A stretch of DNA of 64,000 nt from Cinnamomum chago (Eukaryota > Streptophyta > Magnoliopsida > Laurales > Lauraceae): NCBI GenBank assembly GCA_038049695.1, contig CP142456.1, positions 79,879,422-79,943,421 of the forward strand, read 5' to 3'. The position numbers were made by a program, and so were the translations under genes. How positions within the stretch are numbered: the first letter of the stretch is position 1; each line of letters opens with the position of its first letter. The notes beneath the pieces were generated by a model. The model was not told where the DNA came from. It saw nothing but the letters and a program-made list of their open reading frames with translations, and made no database searches. Positions 1-13,100 of the stretch are shown in pieces.

Positions 1-2254
1 GCATATCAGTCCTTGTATTAATAGCAGCAGCTTACTTCTAAGCTGAAAAGCTCTAATTATTTAGTTCTAATTTACAACTAGTCTGTTTGGTAAATTGGTA
101 GAATTATAAAAGGTAATTGGGGCCCACCCTTAAGAATTATGGTAATTCTGGACGCACCTCTTGAAGATTAAAATGTAGAACCCACTATTTACATTGTTTT
201 GGAAGTTTTTTTAGGTAATTCTGTCCAAAATACTTGTAAAGCTTGCATTGCCACCTCCATCCACTTTAGCCAAAAAAAGCTAATAAAGCTCTAAGGCAAA
301 ATACCTACTTTGTAAATAAGCTCTAAAAATAGAAATTACAATTATAGGTTTACCAAATGGTCTAATATATGTAGAAAAAAGCAAAGCTCTAAATCATAAA
401 GTAAGAGCTTATGTTTAGAGTTACCAAACGGCCACTTAGAGGTTATGTAAATGCTTTAATTTGTAAATAAGCATTAATAAAAATAAGAGCTTATTTCTCG
501 AGTTTCCTAATGGCCGCAAAATCAGATCAACTTTGGTACAGGTCAATCTTATATTCCCTTAGATTTAGAAGAAATATTGATAAATAATCTCCTCTCTCTC
601 TCTCTCTCAAATTAGATGAAATCAGAACTGATCTCATCAAGTTTTACTAAATAAATATGGACATTGACCATTATCTTCTAACCTTCCATTTGATGTAAAC
701 AGTTCAATATGTGGATTTCTAGTCAACTTGAGACACATGATGTATGATGTGCTGATCAACTTTGTAAAGATGGGGTGTTTGTAATTTTTGGATCAAGACT
801 GCTTGACACACCCATCTCAGGATTGACCCAAGAACTAGTTGGGCTCCTACTCAATTCTGCCTCATCCTTGCCCCACTTTATGATTTCCCTCATCTTCAAT
901 AGGTTCTCAATAAAGGTTCTATCGGGAAGGGTTAGGCCCAGGAATATTGGACTTGGGGATAAGTTTAGATCTTATGGGTCAGGTACAGGTCAAGTTCTAT
1001 ATAGGACCTATCACTGTACGACATAAACACTATAAAATAATGGATCAGGCCCAGAATAGGAATATTGATATATCATCAATGGATCTTATTCCATCGAGTC
1101 TTAAGTGTGGATCATAGGATTGTAACATGGACCTAGTGGGCCTGACTTGGACTGATACATTTATTTATTGCGTGAAGAATCTTTTCACGAGAAATATGCA
1201 TGGGATTGGTCATAGTGGGCCTCTCACGGGTCTCTATTTTCTAGTTGCTATGCGTCGTCCTCCATCTTAAATCATGGTTACTCTAGTAATTATGACTAAA
1301 GTTAAGATGGGTTGGGCCGAAACTCACAGGTCTGGGTCCTAGTATTCTATTTGGAACAAATATCATTAAAGACCGGATCTAGCTAATAATCATGAATGTC
1401 AGCACCTGCTCCAGTCCATTAGTGACTCATTAGGGGTGAAATCTATCGAGCCCAGGCTGAGCATCTGTTTGTTCTATTAGTGATGCAAAGCCCAGACCTA
1501 GGCCTTTACCAATTGGTGGAAATCTGAGTCTTAGGCTCACCATCATGAGTCTAAATGACGAGCCCATACCCGTTCCAAGGCATGCTGGACTCAAGCCTGG
1601 CTGTGCTGACCAGCCACTAGGTCCTTGTTTAGCTCTAAATTTAGAGATAAGTGGGCCCCAATGTTGGCTTGGGTAACTGCATTAAGATCTAATCGTAGGG
1701 TTTGCAATAATCTCTCCTCTCATAGATGAAGCAAAGAAAGTTGAAAGTCATCTTTTCAGGAAAGTGTAACCCAGATGCACTTTGGATGTGTGGTGAAGTG
1801 AGGTGAGGTGTTGTAAATCCTCCATTATCCGAACAAGAAAAGACAATATAGGTCATATCAAAAGTATACAATTTCAAAATTCCCTCCATCTTTTTCAGAA
1901 AAAGTAAAAAAAACAACATCATTTCTCCACTAAAAAAAAAAAAAAACTTCACTTTTCTATAAAAATTCAAAAAGATTATATACCAAAACAAAATACCATC
2001 ATAACACCTTATATTTTATTATCTCTTGAATTGATGCTTTGCCTACTTTCATACTTTGTTTTGTACATAGCCAAGTTATTTATGGTGAAAGAATGTAATA
2101 ACAGAGAAGTTTAGAGAGACCAGAAGCAAAGGATGTAACGTGAAGAAGTACACAGATGGAAAGTTTAAGCTGGATATGTGAAGATCCAGGTTTTTTTTTT
2201 TTTTTTTTGCCTAACAAGGGTGGCCGTCCTCTTCAAGAACCAACTATTTCCTAG
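1..2254. other. Intergenic, no gene seen
   Basis: AT-rich sequence without a credible coding region. It holds a (CT)n microsatellite at 592-608. Near 80-440 several short segments resemble TTTGGTAA / TTACCAAAC termini of small plant DNA transposons, but no clean terminal repeats or target duplication could be placed. Confidence 0.6.
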
Positions 2255-2480
2255 AGTCTATCTCATGGGGCTTACTTAGATGCATGTCTATCCATAGGAC
2301 TGGAGCAGATGAAAAAGTTTCTTTATCGATAAAGGTCATCCAAAACATCACCCTCCTTAGATTATCCTAACCCTAATTTAACAGCCTTAAGTTTTCATAA
2401 CTTTTGACAAAATATATATTTTTAGATTCAATCCAACTATAGGCGATCGTTCAATAAGTGTAAAATTGGGCCTCGTGCTA
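2255..2480 (+). repeat. Dispersed repeat R, copy 1
   Basis: First of four diverged copies in this window, all on the same strand (others near 22457, 25560 and 26343). Shared landmarks in order are a 'ctcatggggcttacttagatg'-like block, an 'attatcctaaccct' block followed by 'atttaa', then 'gattcaatccaac' and finally 'aataagtgtaaaatt'. No terminal inverted repeat or target duplication is evident. It looks like an old degraded element; its class is unknown. Confidence 0.6.
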
Positions 2481-3075
2481 ATTCAATGAATGAAACGAGC
2501 ATGAGAGGAGCTGGACGGATCAAAAATGGGTTCAACTGGGACTCATAGAACTGGATTGCTTTTTTTAGTGTGCTTGCATGTGAACATTGGCCAACATTAT
2601 ATAGAGTCAAGGAGGTATGGACTTCAACTAATTAATATCAATCATACTTTAAAGGTGATATTTTGGATCATGGCTCATATTTTGGTTTGTTTCAGTCTTT
2701 TTCTTTTCACGAAAAGTAATTCTAAGATATATTTAGAAAATAGAAAAATTGTAAATCTTCACTTTCAATTTCCTTTAGAGTGTATTAAATATACATGAAA
2801 TGATAAAAACATAATAAAAAAGTTGTGAGAATAGAGAAACTCAACTCAGTGTGGAGGCCTTTCGGCTGGTTGAGTTGTCTCGGCGACTCGGCGAAATATT
2901 TGACCTTGTCAAAGTCAAAATCCATTGCCATTATTACCAAGCAACAAACATATAAAACAGCCAATGAAGTTCAAATCAATCCAGCATCACACATGCCCAC
3001 AAGGCATACATGAATGGATCACATGTAGTAGGTATCTATGAGTGCAATTTGGGATGTGATTGGACTGGGAAGTTT

Positions 3076-3117
3076 CATCTCCCATCTCCCATCTCCCATC
3101 TCCCATCTCCCATCTCC
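3076..3117 (+). repeat. (CATCTCC)6 tandem repeat
   Basis: Six perfect copies of the 7-mer CATCTCC in a row. It is not the plant telomere unit (TTTAGGG/CCCTAAA). The exact copies suggest a recent slippage array. Confidence 0.95.
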
Positions 3118-3344
3118 CCTACAATGACACTCGGACCAATTACAAATTAATGTGACAAAAGGATCCAAGTCCAAAAAAACAACCAAATCTGAAGTGGAAC
3201 AGATTTGTTATGACCTCCAGCGGCTCTTTAATTGGTGCTTGTTGATGTTCAAAGGATCAAAATAATTCTCATCCAAATAAAGCTGAAACAAAGAGAAATC
3301 TCCCCAGCAGTAACAAAGGAGGCCAAAGACAGGCTTTTATAAAA

Positions 3345-3702
3345 GGAAAATATTCAAATGAGAACTAGTTCTCATCTATTATATGATAACTTTTTACGGA
3401 GCCCAACTAGCAACCAATAGGGAACCCCCTGATGGTCACTAATTTCAAGGATTGACACACATCCGAATGGACTGAACCGTTTGATCAAGGGTTAAATATT
3501 TTCTTGAATATGAAGCCATTAAACTTGTGGACCACGGATGAAAGAGTTAGGGGCATGGGTTTGGAGTCAAATTTGATACTTGGGGTGGTCTCAAATACAT
3601 CTTTTCATCTCCCCGGTCCCATCCCAAATGGGGCCCACAATTGGGCTCTACAAAAAAGTTCTCACGTAATATGTGAGAACAGTTTCCACCTGAATATTAC
3701 CC
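3345..3702. mobile_element. Mutator-type MITE
   Basis: A 358-bp non-coding element with about 60-bp imperfect terminal inverted repeats. The left end is GGAAAATATTCAAATGAGAA; the right end, reverse complemented, is GGGTAATATTCAGGTGGAAA. Similarity continues inward through the 'gttctcat..attat.tga' and 'gagcccaa' blocks. It is flanked by TTTATAAAA (3336-3344) and TATATAAAA (3703-3711), 8 of 9 matching, which is the 9-bp target-site duplication expected of MULE transposition. Class is inferred from TSD length and long TIRs. Confidence 0.75.
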
Positions 3703-6075
3703 TATATAAAATTCATGTTTACTCATACTCATGTTCTCTTGAAGTGATTAAAGATATTAATGATGTCGATGAGTGAATAATTAACTCAATGTCATAGATA
3801 TTTCATAAATTGCTAGCTATTGTGAAAGGGTATACTCTAATTAAAATGGGTGGCTCTTGTGATGAAAATGTTGAATGTGGGGACAATTTTCCAAGTTGAT
3901 TGGGGGGATATTGTCGGCAATTTTCTCCTATGGACATTCCCACCTATGGACATTCTCACCTATAGACCGGTTACGTTGTCACAATCATCAAATTCTAGGG
4001 GTCCTGGTTTATTGATGGAGCCCCCACTCCTTCAATGCGTGTCCATATCGGACCTCCTTACAAAGAATATATCACTTCAATCCTTCATAGTTGTGTTTTG
4101 TTTTCCTTTCCTTTTGTTTTTATTTCATAATATTTATCTCATTTACCAACATAGACGGAAAAAAAATCTAGAGTTGAACCCAATCAACCACCATGGTATA
4201 TATATGACAAGAAGAGGTTGCTCCCTTGCTTGGCAACTCCTCTTTTCACCGTACTGCACACATTGATCTCTAGGTATTCGACTTTTCCACTTGTGTGGGC
4301 TCTCTCTTGAGTCCCCCACCCAACATATACTTGTTGGTAATTGGATGGAAAGATCATATATGGCTTAAAACCAATTTAGCTTCATTGCCATGGTTGTTAA
4401 ATCGAGATCATGCGAAATGAATGGTTGGACCAACTTTTTCCACCTGCCTATTTTATGGGCCCAATGTAATTTGATTGTGATCATCAGATTAAAGATGATA
4501 TTTAAGTCACGTGTAATCGAGATCATGAAACAAATCACCATAAGCACCCAAGTGGGTCTCACAAATTGGATACAAAAGGTTGGACTTAGTCCTCTTTTTA
4601 GACACTGTGAGGCCTCCATTTTGCAATTGGCAGTTTTTAGAAGGTTTGGCCTGTGGGTACCAGTGGAGCCAACCTATGGTGAATCTTCTGCTCTCACTTT
4701 CATGATCACACAAATTTTTTTTATACCTAGCCAACAGAGCTGCGTGGGACCCATGAAAGAGCACCCACATAAGCTAGGAGAGAAATCCAGACATAATGAA
4801 GGCAGGCTATCAAATTGAAGCATCAATCTAAAGAGTGAAAAACAGTCAGAGAGCCATCAAATCAAAGATAAAAAATGATAACATGGTATCCTATTTTTAG
4901 GACAACCCATGGCAGTAAATAGAATTCAGCAAAGCCCTTTCATTCCATAATTGGTATGCATTGGACGTTACAGGCTAGCTGTTTTGTTTTTTTGGTGGGG
5001 GACCTTACAGTCTAGCGACTATCATAATTATAACCTCAAGCATGGTCCACACATGTACAGTGTAAATAATTATAAAAAACGGTTCACAATAAAGGCCCTT
5101 GAACATCAACTTCAGCATATACGTGGGGCTCAAATATAACCTTTAGCAATAAGGATAGATAAGAAAAGAGAAATTTATCGGAGGATTTGATCGAAAATGA
5201 GTTGGAAGAAGGCGAAATATAATTCATTTAGCCGATTCCATCATAGATGAGACATAGCATTGATGATGAGGGGGAATTCGTAGTGAAACATGTGGGCCCA
5301 CTCGGTAGGTAGATTGGCTAAATTTAACTACCTTGGTCTACTTTGTAGCTCCATCAAATGCTTAGTACATGTTTTACACTGCAAATGGACTAATGAAGGC
5401 CCAAACCTAATCAAAACCCATAATTCCAAATCAGATTGAGATCTCAGGCCCAATCACAATTAAAACTCAAAAGGCCTCAACCTAAATTAACTAAAGCTCA
5501 TTTGAATTTCTCGAACTTGGATGTTTCCTTACCCAAGTTGTGCCGGTAAGCACTGCATGTTTGTTCTCTTTGTTTGGCAAGGGGAGGGGTAAAGGTTAAA
5601 TTAAGTTGGTGAGGTATGACTTTTTTTTTACCTCTTTATCATGTTTGGGTGAGAAAAGTCATATGGCATAGTAAATTTATGATGCAATGCAACATTTCTA
5701 ACCTTTATTTACTCCTTGCTTACAAACCAGGGGAAAAGAAACTTTCACTCCTCTTCAAGCTCCTTTTTTTCCAAAAAAATACAGTAAAGAAGGGGGAAGT
5801 TAAATTTAAGACAAAAGGTGCTTCTTAATATCTCTCTCTCCATCAGGGGCTTTTCTTACTTTACCTTAGACTCTTCAAACAAACATTTACTACACCTCTA
5901 CTTTTATTTTCATATATGTTATATTTACTTTTTCGTGATGTAACATCCAACTCACCTTAACTTATAAACTTAACTTATGCACATGTAAGCAAACATGCCC
6001 AAAATGTGGTGACCCACTTATGGTACGAGTCATGGGTACATATTACCAAATCAAACTGGCCTAGTGACAAATGGA

Positions 6076-6112
<37 letters not shown>

Positions 6113-6297
6113 GGGGAGGTTTCAAGTGCATCCATCCCTCACCATAGGGTGAGGGACACTTTCATAATTGAGCATTTTCAAGTACAAAAGTTACTTTTCA
6201 AGTACATAGGGTGAGGTACACATCCTTGTCTTCATGTGCAAAAATGGGAAGTGTCTATCACCCTATGGTGAGGGATAGATGCACTTGAAACTTTCCC
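6113..6297. mobile_element. MITE embedded in (TA)n, family A copy 1
   Basis: A 185-bp element with about 50-bp terminal inverted repeats. The left end is GGGGAGGTTTCAAGTGCATC, and the right end reverse complemented is GGGAAAGTTTCAAGTGCATC, both continuing into CCCTCACCATAGGGTGA. It lies directly between (CA)n(TA)n ending at 6112 and (TA)n from 6298. A related copy at 45957 sits in the same (TA)n context. This resembles the rice Micron family, known for (TA)n flanks; that assignment is inference. Confidence 0.8.
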
Positions 6298-6321
6298 ATA
6301 TATATATATATATATATTTAT

Positions 6322-6666
6322 GGGCTAGGATTTCCTAAGCTTAAGTTTATGATAAGATTCCGTAAGCTAATACTTCTGGGGCCTACCCTTGGTCCATCCA
6401 AATAGACCAAACACACGACCTCAATTTTTGGTCAGATCTGAATTTACTGGACCATTGGATCGACCGTGTATCAATCTGAATGGACCGTTGACCATTAAAC
6501 TTTTGGTGCCCAGATGGAGATGATAGAAACAACGATTGAGGCTGATTTTTTACAGGGAGGAAGGTCTAAGGGAGTCCTTGAAATTCCCCCCATCCCCACG
6601 CGGGTCCCCAAGTGGGCCCCACTACATAATTGAGCTTACTATATCCTAAGCTTCAGAACGAGCCCC
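6322..6666. mobile_element. Second MITE in the same (TA)n array, family B
   Basis: A 345-bp segment between (TA)n tracts (6298-6317 and 6667-6690) with imperfect inverted ends. The left end, GGGCTAGGATTTCCTAAGCTTAAG, matches the reverse complement of the right end (GGGGCTCG... TTAGGATATAG) loosely. Both arms carry TAAGCT and further in GGGGCC.AC..TTGG blocks. It differs in sequence from the neighbouring element at 6113 but shares the TA-repeat setting. The terminal repeats are diverged, so limits are approximate. Confidence 0.55.
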
Positions 6667-6690
6667 AATATATATATATATATATATGTA

Positions 6691-8387
6691 TATTTTATTT
6701 ATTTATTTAGGTAAGGTAAATGCTCTCCCTATATATAAAACCCAAAAACAAAAGCAAAAAAACAAAAACCACAACCTATCCCATGCTATACTATCTGAGC
6801 CACTAGATCCTTGCTTAAAGCTATGGTCACAAAAATATAAATTAATTACATATAGGCTGTGGGTGGTGGGCCAAAGGAGCCAAAAGCAGACTCTCCCCAA
6901 ACCCGATCCAGATACGAGTCTGCAAATCCGTCTGCTCCAATCGACCCCAAATAGAAGCAGATCACCAACTTAATTAATAAATGGATTGGGTTGGGTTGAG
7001 CCAATATATACTTGCTTTTTGGCACAGCAACCCAACCTAAGCTTCACAGAACCCAATTTATTGTAATCCTGCCCTCCTAAATTTCAGATTAGGCAAGCTA
7101 GCCATCTTCAACTCGATTATCAAACATGTCAATTACATGTGTCTATTATGTGTGTGTTTGTTGGAAAAACGTACAACGTGTCCAACCCATTACCAGCCCT
7201 ACGTGCAACCAAAATCGCTGGGTGACAATTGGTAGGGTTTGATACGAGCCTTAATAAATCAAAGACTCTCCGCAAGGTCGCATCAGACACTGGGCTCGCC
7301 TAATGCTAATCTGGAACCCTCACCATTTTATGATATGTGACACCAAAACCACATTATAGCAGAACAGTTAGGTTTGATAGAGATCATATTTTAGTTATTA
7401 ACTATTTAAAATATTGTTTTTTTTGGAAGAAAGTTTAAAATACTGTGTTACATGTGTATACAGTCACACACACATTGCATTAAGGAGGGTTCAAACCTAA
7501 GTACCCATAGTGCGGAGTGGGAACGAGAACGGGAACACCGAGACGCTAATTTTTAAAATAATTATATGTCTGGAGCGTCAATGCAACACACTGCTTGTGG
7601 GTTTATAAACAATTAACTAATTGACACAAATATATTTTATCCATATATTCAAGTATAAAAAATTGGAGAAAAGAATTTAACTTTACAATTTAATCACTTA
7701 AAATAGACAATAATTAATAAGTCATAAGAAGTTTCTTAATTCAAAATATAAATGTCAAGCTTAAAAAAAAAGAAGAAAATGCACAAAAAATTAAAGATTC
7801 TGCATGGTTTGTTTCATATTTGGTCGAACCGCGCTTTAAAGACTGATCCGCTCCAAAAACATTGATCCACATTTTCGGAGCAGAATCGAGAAAGTAGAGA
7901 AGAGGTTCTGGGTACTAAGGTTCAAACATACAAAGTCAACACTTTCAGTTTTATAGACGTCAGTATATCCATATGAGACATGACTTTGTGAGCTAGAGTA
8001 ATCCTCCACGTAGCTAGGCATGTCAATGGGCCAAGGCTGGTCCTTGGTTTGGGTTGTCCAATCTCGTCTCGAATATTGGGTAGGTTTGCCGGGAGCTGTC
8101 CAATCTCGGCCCTAAATATAATGGGCCTACGTCAAAGCCCATCCCATGCGGGCCAGGGTAGAGTGGGGCTTAGCACGATCTTAAATATAAGCTAAACATT
8201 CTCTAATTATTCTTATATTGCCACCCGACACCGAATGTAAACCGGACTTTAAACTCTCTTCCTATTTTCAGGGTTGGGACTGGTAACACAATGCGACAAG
8301 CAAGATCGTAGAGTTATTTTTTATTTTTTTCCGGTGATAATAGAAAATCATAGAATCCATAAAAATTAATAGAAATCAGTTAAGTAT
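6691..8387. other. Intergenic, no gene seen
   Basis: No coding region or clear repeat structure recognised. The stretch near 8030-8170 contains GGGCC-rich, transposon-like wording but no defined ends. Confidence 0.5.
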
Positions 8388-8395
8388 CCTATATG

Positions 8396-8724
8396 TAGGG
8401 TTGTAAACGGGTTGGTTCCGGTCTAGGTCCATGGTGGACTCGGAACCATTTCGGAACCGGTTTCTTGGCTCTGGAACTGAAACCAGAACCATATATGGGA
8501 TGGGTCTGGATCCTGGTCTAGGTAAAGAATGATATTAAAGAAACATCGATTTTAGGAGAGATTTTCAAAAATTGAAGTGATATGTTGGGTCTCGGATCCA
8601 CAGGTCTGGACCAAAGTGGAACTGGACCCGGACCCATTTACTTATTAGGGCCTAAATAAGGACCTAAACTCGATTTTTAGCAGGTCAGAACCTTCGGAGA
8701 ATCGGGAACTCATTTACACCCCTA
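8396..8724. mobile_element. hAT-type MITE, copy A
   Basis: A 329-bp element starting TAGGGTTGTAAACGGGTT and ending AACTCATTTACACCCCTA, which are inverted repeats of about 17 bp. It is flanked by a perfect 8-bp target duplication, CCTATATG, at 8388-8395 and 8725-8732. The 8-bp duplication and TAGGGGTG-like ends are typical of hAT elements. It has no coding capacity, so it would depend on a transposase made elsewhere. A diverged second copy lies in LAZY1 intron 4 (30664-31013). Confidence 0.9.
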
Positions 8725-9002
8725 CCTATATGAGTCAAGTAATGTCTAAAAGGACTCAACATAAACCATTTTTCTTTTAATATGTCTAAAAGATCATTTA
8801 GTGCATTCCCATTATTGTATGAGTCATCATCACTAGTTAGGGCGTTACTGAACTTATCCCTCCTAATTAGTGTTAATAGTTGTTAGTGGAGGACTGTTTC
8901 GGTAAATTTATTAAAATGAATTAAATGTGCTTGTGAGCAGGCCGGGCCCGTTCTGCCCATTACCAATCTCATTTTGGCCGGGCTTTAAAATTATTGTCCA
9001 AG

Positions 9003-10164
9003 TGATGAGTGTTAAATATTGCATATTTTACCCCTCATTAGTTCAAGTTTTATCGGCATCTCATATATATATCATTTGCTTTACACATAGATTTTATCAT
9101 TCTATCACATTAGCGGATTATTAGATTATCATGCATAAATCTAATCATTTATAGCACATTTTTATGTAATTTCTCTTCTGTAGGTGGACCCTGCGACTAC
9201 CTCAACCTTCCAGCTAGTATTCCAAGGCATCAAGAAGAGATTTCAATCAAGAAGTTACATGAAGAAACCTTGGTGAAGTATTGAAGAATTCCAAAATATG
9301 AGGCTCTCCTTTTAAAACTAAGTAATGTGATTAGTTCAATTGCATGCATGTTTTAATTTAAATTCTCTACATGTGCCTTAATTGATTAGTAGATTTTAAA
9401 TATAATTGTGCTAATATCTCTCATTTTTCATGCTCTATCTCTACACTTGATGCTTAGATAATCTCAATTGATTCTTTATAGTTGGATTAAGTTCTCTCAC
9501 ATAACATGCTCTAGAGCTCATATCTTTCATCTTTTGTAGCTTGATTTTGATTATTTATTGTTAGGATAGTTAGATGATGATCTAAGATCTTGGTCTTTGT
9601 TTTCTTTACTTTGATCTTCATTGTTATAACATCTAATCCAATTAGACAAGAGATTGTTAATTGGATTGTAGATTTGGGAGTTGAATTAGAATAAGCATTG
9701 TTTGAATTAATTACATGCTTAGTGGATTTTGGATTGCCTAATCTCTTATTTTTATTGTTGTTAATTTAAATCTTTATTTGATTTGTTATTTTCACTTCTA
9801 GAGTGTTAGATCTACACTTCACACAATTTATTTTAAACTCCTACACATTTCACACCACATCTTCACCTTAAATCTTCCATTTCCACCACCATTCATCGAC
9901 TAGTTTAGTGTAGCTTATTAGATTAGTTTAATTAATTTCATATCTTAGATTATTAATTAATTATTTTCATTGCAAAGTTTAATAGTTTTAATTTTTTACT
10001 TCAAGTGTTTATATTAGCTATTTCTTAGTTCAATTCTACTTTAATTGGATGAATTACTTGTTCCATCCTCTCTTCATGTGATCGATAATCATGATTATTT
10101 AGTCATTTACTACTTGACGACACCGTAGTCTTGCGGTTAAGCGTGCACATATAAGTGTCGATCA
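9003..10164. mobile_element. Solo LTR, probably Ty3/gypsy
   Basis: A 1162-bp AT-rich block that begins TGATGAGTGTTAAATATTGC and ends AAGTGTCGATCA (TG...CA). It is flanked by the perfect 5-bp duplication CCAAG (8998-9002 and 10165-10169). No primer binding site, polypurine tract or gag-pol is adjacent, so it is a solo LTR left after LTR-LTR recombination. The 'GACGACACCGTAGTCTTGCGG' stretch near the 3' end recalls LTRs of large Ty3/gypsy elements; orientation is inferred as + from that, and superfamily is not proven. Confidence 0.88.
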
Positions 10165-10169
10165 CCAAG

Positions 10170-13100
10170 CCCAGCCTGCCAAGCTCAATTTTTTTTAAAG
10201 CCTTGTATTCTCAGGCTTGGGACAAGACGAACTGGATACCCATTTTAACAGGCTCAATTGACGGTCCTACACGCAACCAAAAATATAAAAAATAGTAAAA
10301 GGCCAACCCAGTTTGAACTAGGTGGACTTTGCACCATGTTCTTTTGTTAAACAATATGTAAAATCAATTCTTTTTAGCTGTTGCTTCCCCAGTTAGGGTC
10401 ATGAGTAATTGTGTTTAAAAGGAAAAAAATATAACTTAATCACAACAACAGTGGGAGTAGGAATTATAATTGCCATGGGTGTCATTTTTTCCTTTCTATT
10501 TGGGAAATTCATATTTGTTAGTTTTATTTATTTTATTATTCTTTTTTAATCCCAGCCAAGGTTGCTGGAATCCACGAGAGAGCCCACACACGTAGAAAGA
10601 CACCTACTCACCTGCGAAAGGAGTCCGTACACGCGGAAAGAAAGCCTACACAAGTGAGAAGGGCGCTTGCACACACGAGAAGAGACTACATACCTATGGT
10701 AAAAACCCTAGAAAATCAGATGAAAATTATCACTCCTTACCACTAAACAAGGAGCCGTTCTCTCATGGTTGTTAGTTGAGGAAACTAAACTTTGTCCTAT
10801 CAGCCCAAATCGAACTTGTGCTAAGATACCTGCCTTCCATCTTATGAAATTACTGCCAAACCTACCTATAATCATGGCGGATTAGGGCAGATCACCCACA
10901 TTCCCCTGTCATTTTCATTTTCATTTTTATCCAGTTGTGCGGGGTACCTTGAGTCCCAACTACCTTTGCTTGGGTACTGAACTGAGAAAAACAACATAAA
11001 GAAAGGAAAACGTGGGAATCATCCATAGAAAGCTGGCCACTAATGTGGGAATTAAGGTGGTGCCACTAATCCTTCAATGGTTTGGCACAGGTCCCCATCA
11101 ATTGCCATCCTTGTCAATCTTTTCCAACTATGCCTATAATGAATATGAAAAAGAGGGGGAGTACAAGAACTATATCCACGCAAAAGAATGGACGGGACTG
11201 CTACATATATATACGTGGATCTTCTCCAATCACAACCTTAGAAAATATGGCTAGCACAAACACTGGGCATCAGTGCTGCCACGCCCCATTTCCCTGACGT
11301 CTTTCTCATCCAACAAACCTCTCGTACGCAAGGGCAAGCACCCCCACCAGCCCTGTCCATGCTTTCAAATCAGCTCGAGTCTCTCCTTGGATGATTGGCC
11401 AGTAAATGAGTGCGTGAGTTCCAACTTCCAATATGATAAAAGGAATAAACTCCAACAGATCCAATTGTTTTTAGTGCTCGGCTCAACTTGACTTACTGTA
11501 CGTTTTATAGGAGTCCAAACTCAGCTCGTCGAGCTCGAACTATTTAATGAGTCAGTCTGACTCGGCTAGCCTACCAACCCTTGGTGGCCTGTTTAATCTT
11601 TGATGCCTATCGTTTCAACCGTTTTCTTCTTGTCCCATTGCTTTTGCGCGGGAAAAGATTAGTCCCGCGTTTTTTAGTTTCTGGTTCTCTCCTTAATAAA
11701 GGAGATCCCATGTTGGCTGTCGTCATCCTTTGAACTCTGTTGCTGGATCTCCATTCATGCATGAAAAATATAAATCATAATGGGACTTTCGTAGAAAGAT
11801 AATATAAATTATCATGATCAATTAAAAAACTGGAAACTTTGGACCGTGAGATTTCCTTTTTCCGTTACATGGAATGGTAAACTATCCTAATCTATCAGCC
11901 GAGTGTGATCCCTACCAGTGCTCCATATACTCTCCAGTTTATACAGAGTATGTTTCTTTTCTTTTAAGTTTGTTTTTATTTTTGGCCAAACCCCTTCAAT
12001 AATATCGCATGAGAAAATCGAAACAGTGAATGTGGTGAAAATGACCTATTGACAATTATAAAGTGTTGACAACAGCCCATGGCATAGTCGCTATCTTGCC
12101 TGATCAGGCCGACATCGAATTTCTCCTAGGTCACATGGGCTAGAATGCTAAAATATGCATGTAGTGGGGCCTTTGATGTTCCTAACCAGTTGAGTTACAC
12201 CTCAAGACCATACTTCAGGATTTTGAAACTCTTTGAATAACACGGTTTCATGATTTGATCTCCAAATTGCTAAATGGATCCATCCAGATGTAAACATTGC
12301 CAAAGTATAACATCAATGGCTTGAGATTTTACACATAGGATGTGGCTCTGCTTCTAAATGAACATGAATAATAGCATTTCAATGAGATCATCTTTTAAAA
12401 GAAAATAAGATCATTAGCCTATATTACAGTATCACAGTTATGTATTGGTGTATATCGGCCCATAAAAATTTGTATCCGTGATATGCACTAGATAAAGTTG
12501 TGAATTAGTATCATATCAAAATATCAATATATTTTATTGTGAAAATTCACTTGTGCATTGTGCTCGTGCATTGGTCCATCCCAAAGGCGAGGCCCACTTT
12601 TGAATATGCATGGCGCAAGGTCTAGATGAGCGGCGCGTGCAGGTGCAAACTTTTCACTTATAAATATTTTCCTACTTTCTATATCGAGCAATGCAGTGCA
12701 GGCTAAATATTTTAAACCATGAACTGGGCATTAATTTCATACAGACGTGCTATAGAGCCCGACTGGGGGACCGAATTGGGTAGACTTTCCCAATTTCATA
12801 TATTACGTTGGAACTAGATTGTGAATGCTGAGTGCCTAATAATTCAAGCTATACCTTTGGCCACGAAGGGATCAGGCAAACCATACGCATTCTTGATCCA
12901 ACAACCTTTACTCAAAACGTGTATGTTTATGTGATGTGCTTGTGGTCATGTGTGGGACTATCTTTTCGAAAAAAATTGAAGATACTAAACTATATATTCA
13001 TTGGGCATTATTCGTTGACTATACCAGTACCAACTTTGGTGTGATGCAGATATTATTTGTTCAAGGAATCTTTCTAAATTTTCCTTTATGTAATCTCCCT

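Noticed and set aside
3076-3117. CATCTCC array as an interstitial telomere
   Set aside because: The plant telomere unit is TTTAGGG; this 7-mer differs and is a simple slippage array.
4390-4818. 142-residue plus-strand open frame with overlapping frames on minus
   Set aside because: No domain, no codon bias and two competing frames; chance opening in intergenic DNA.
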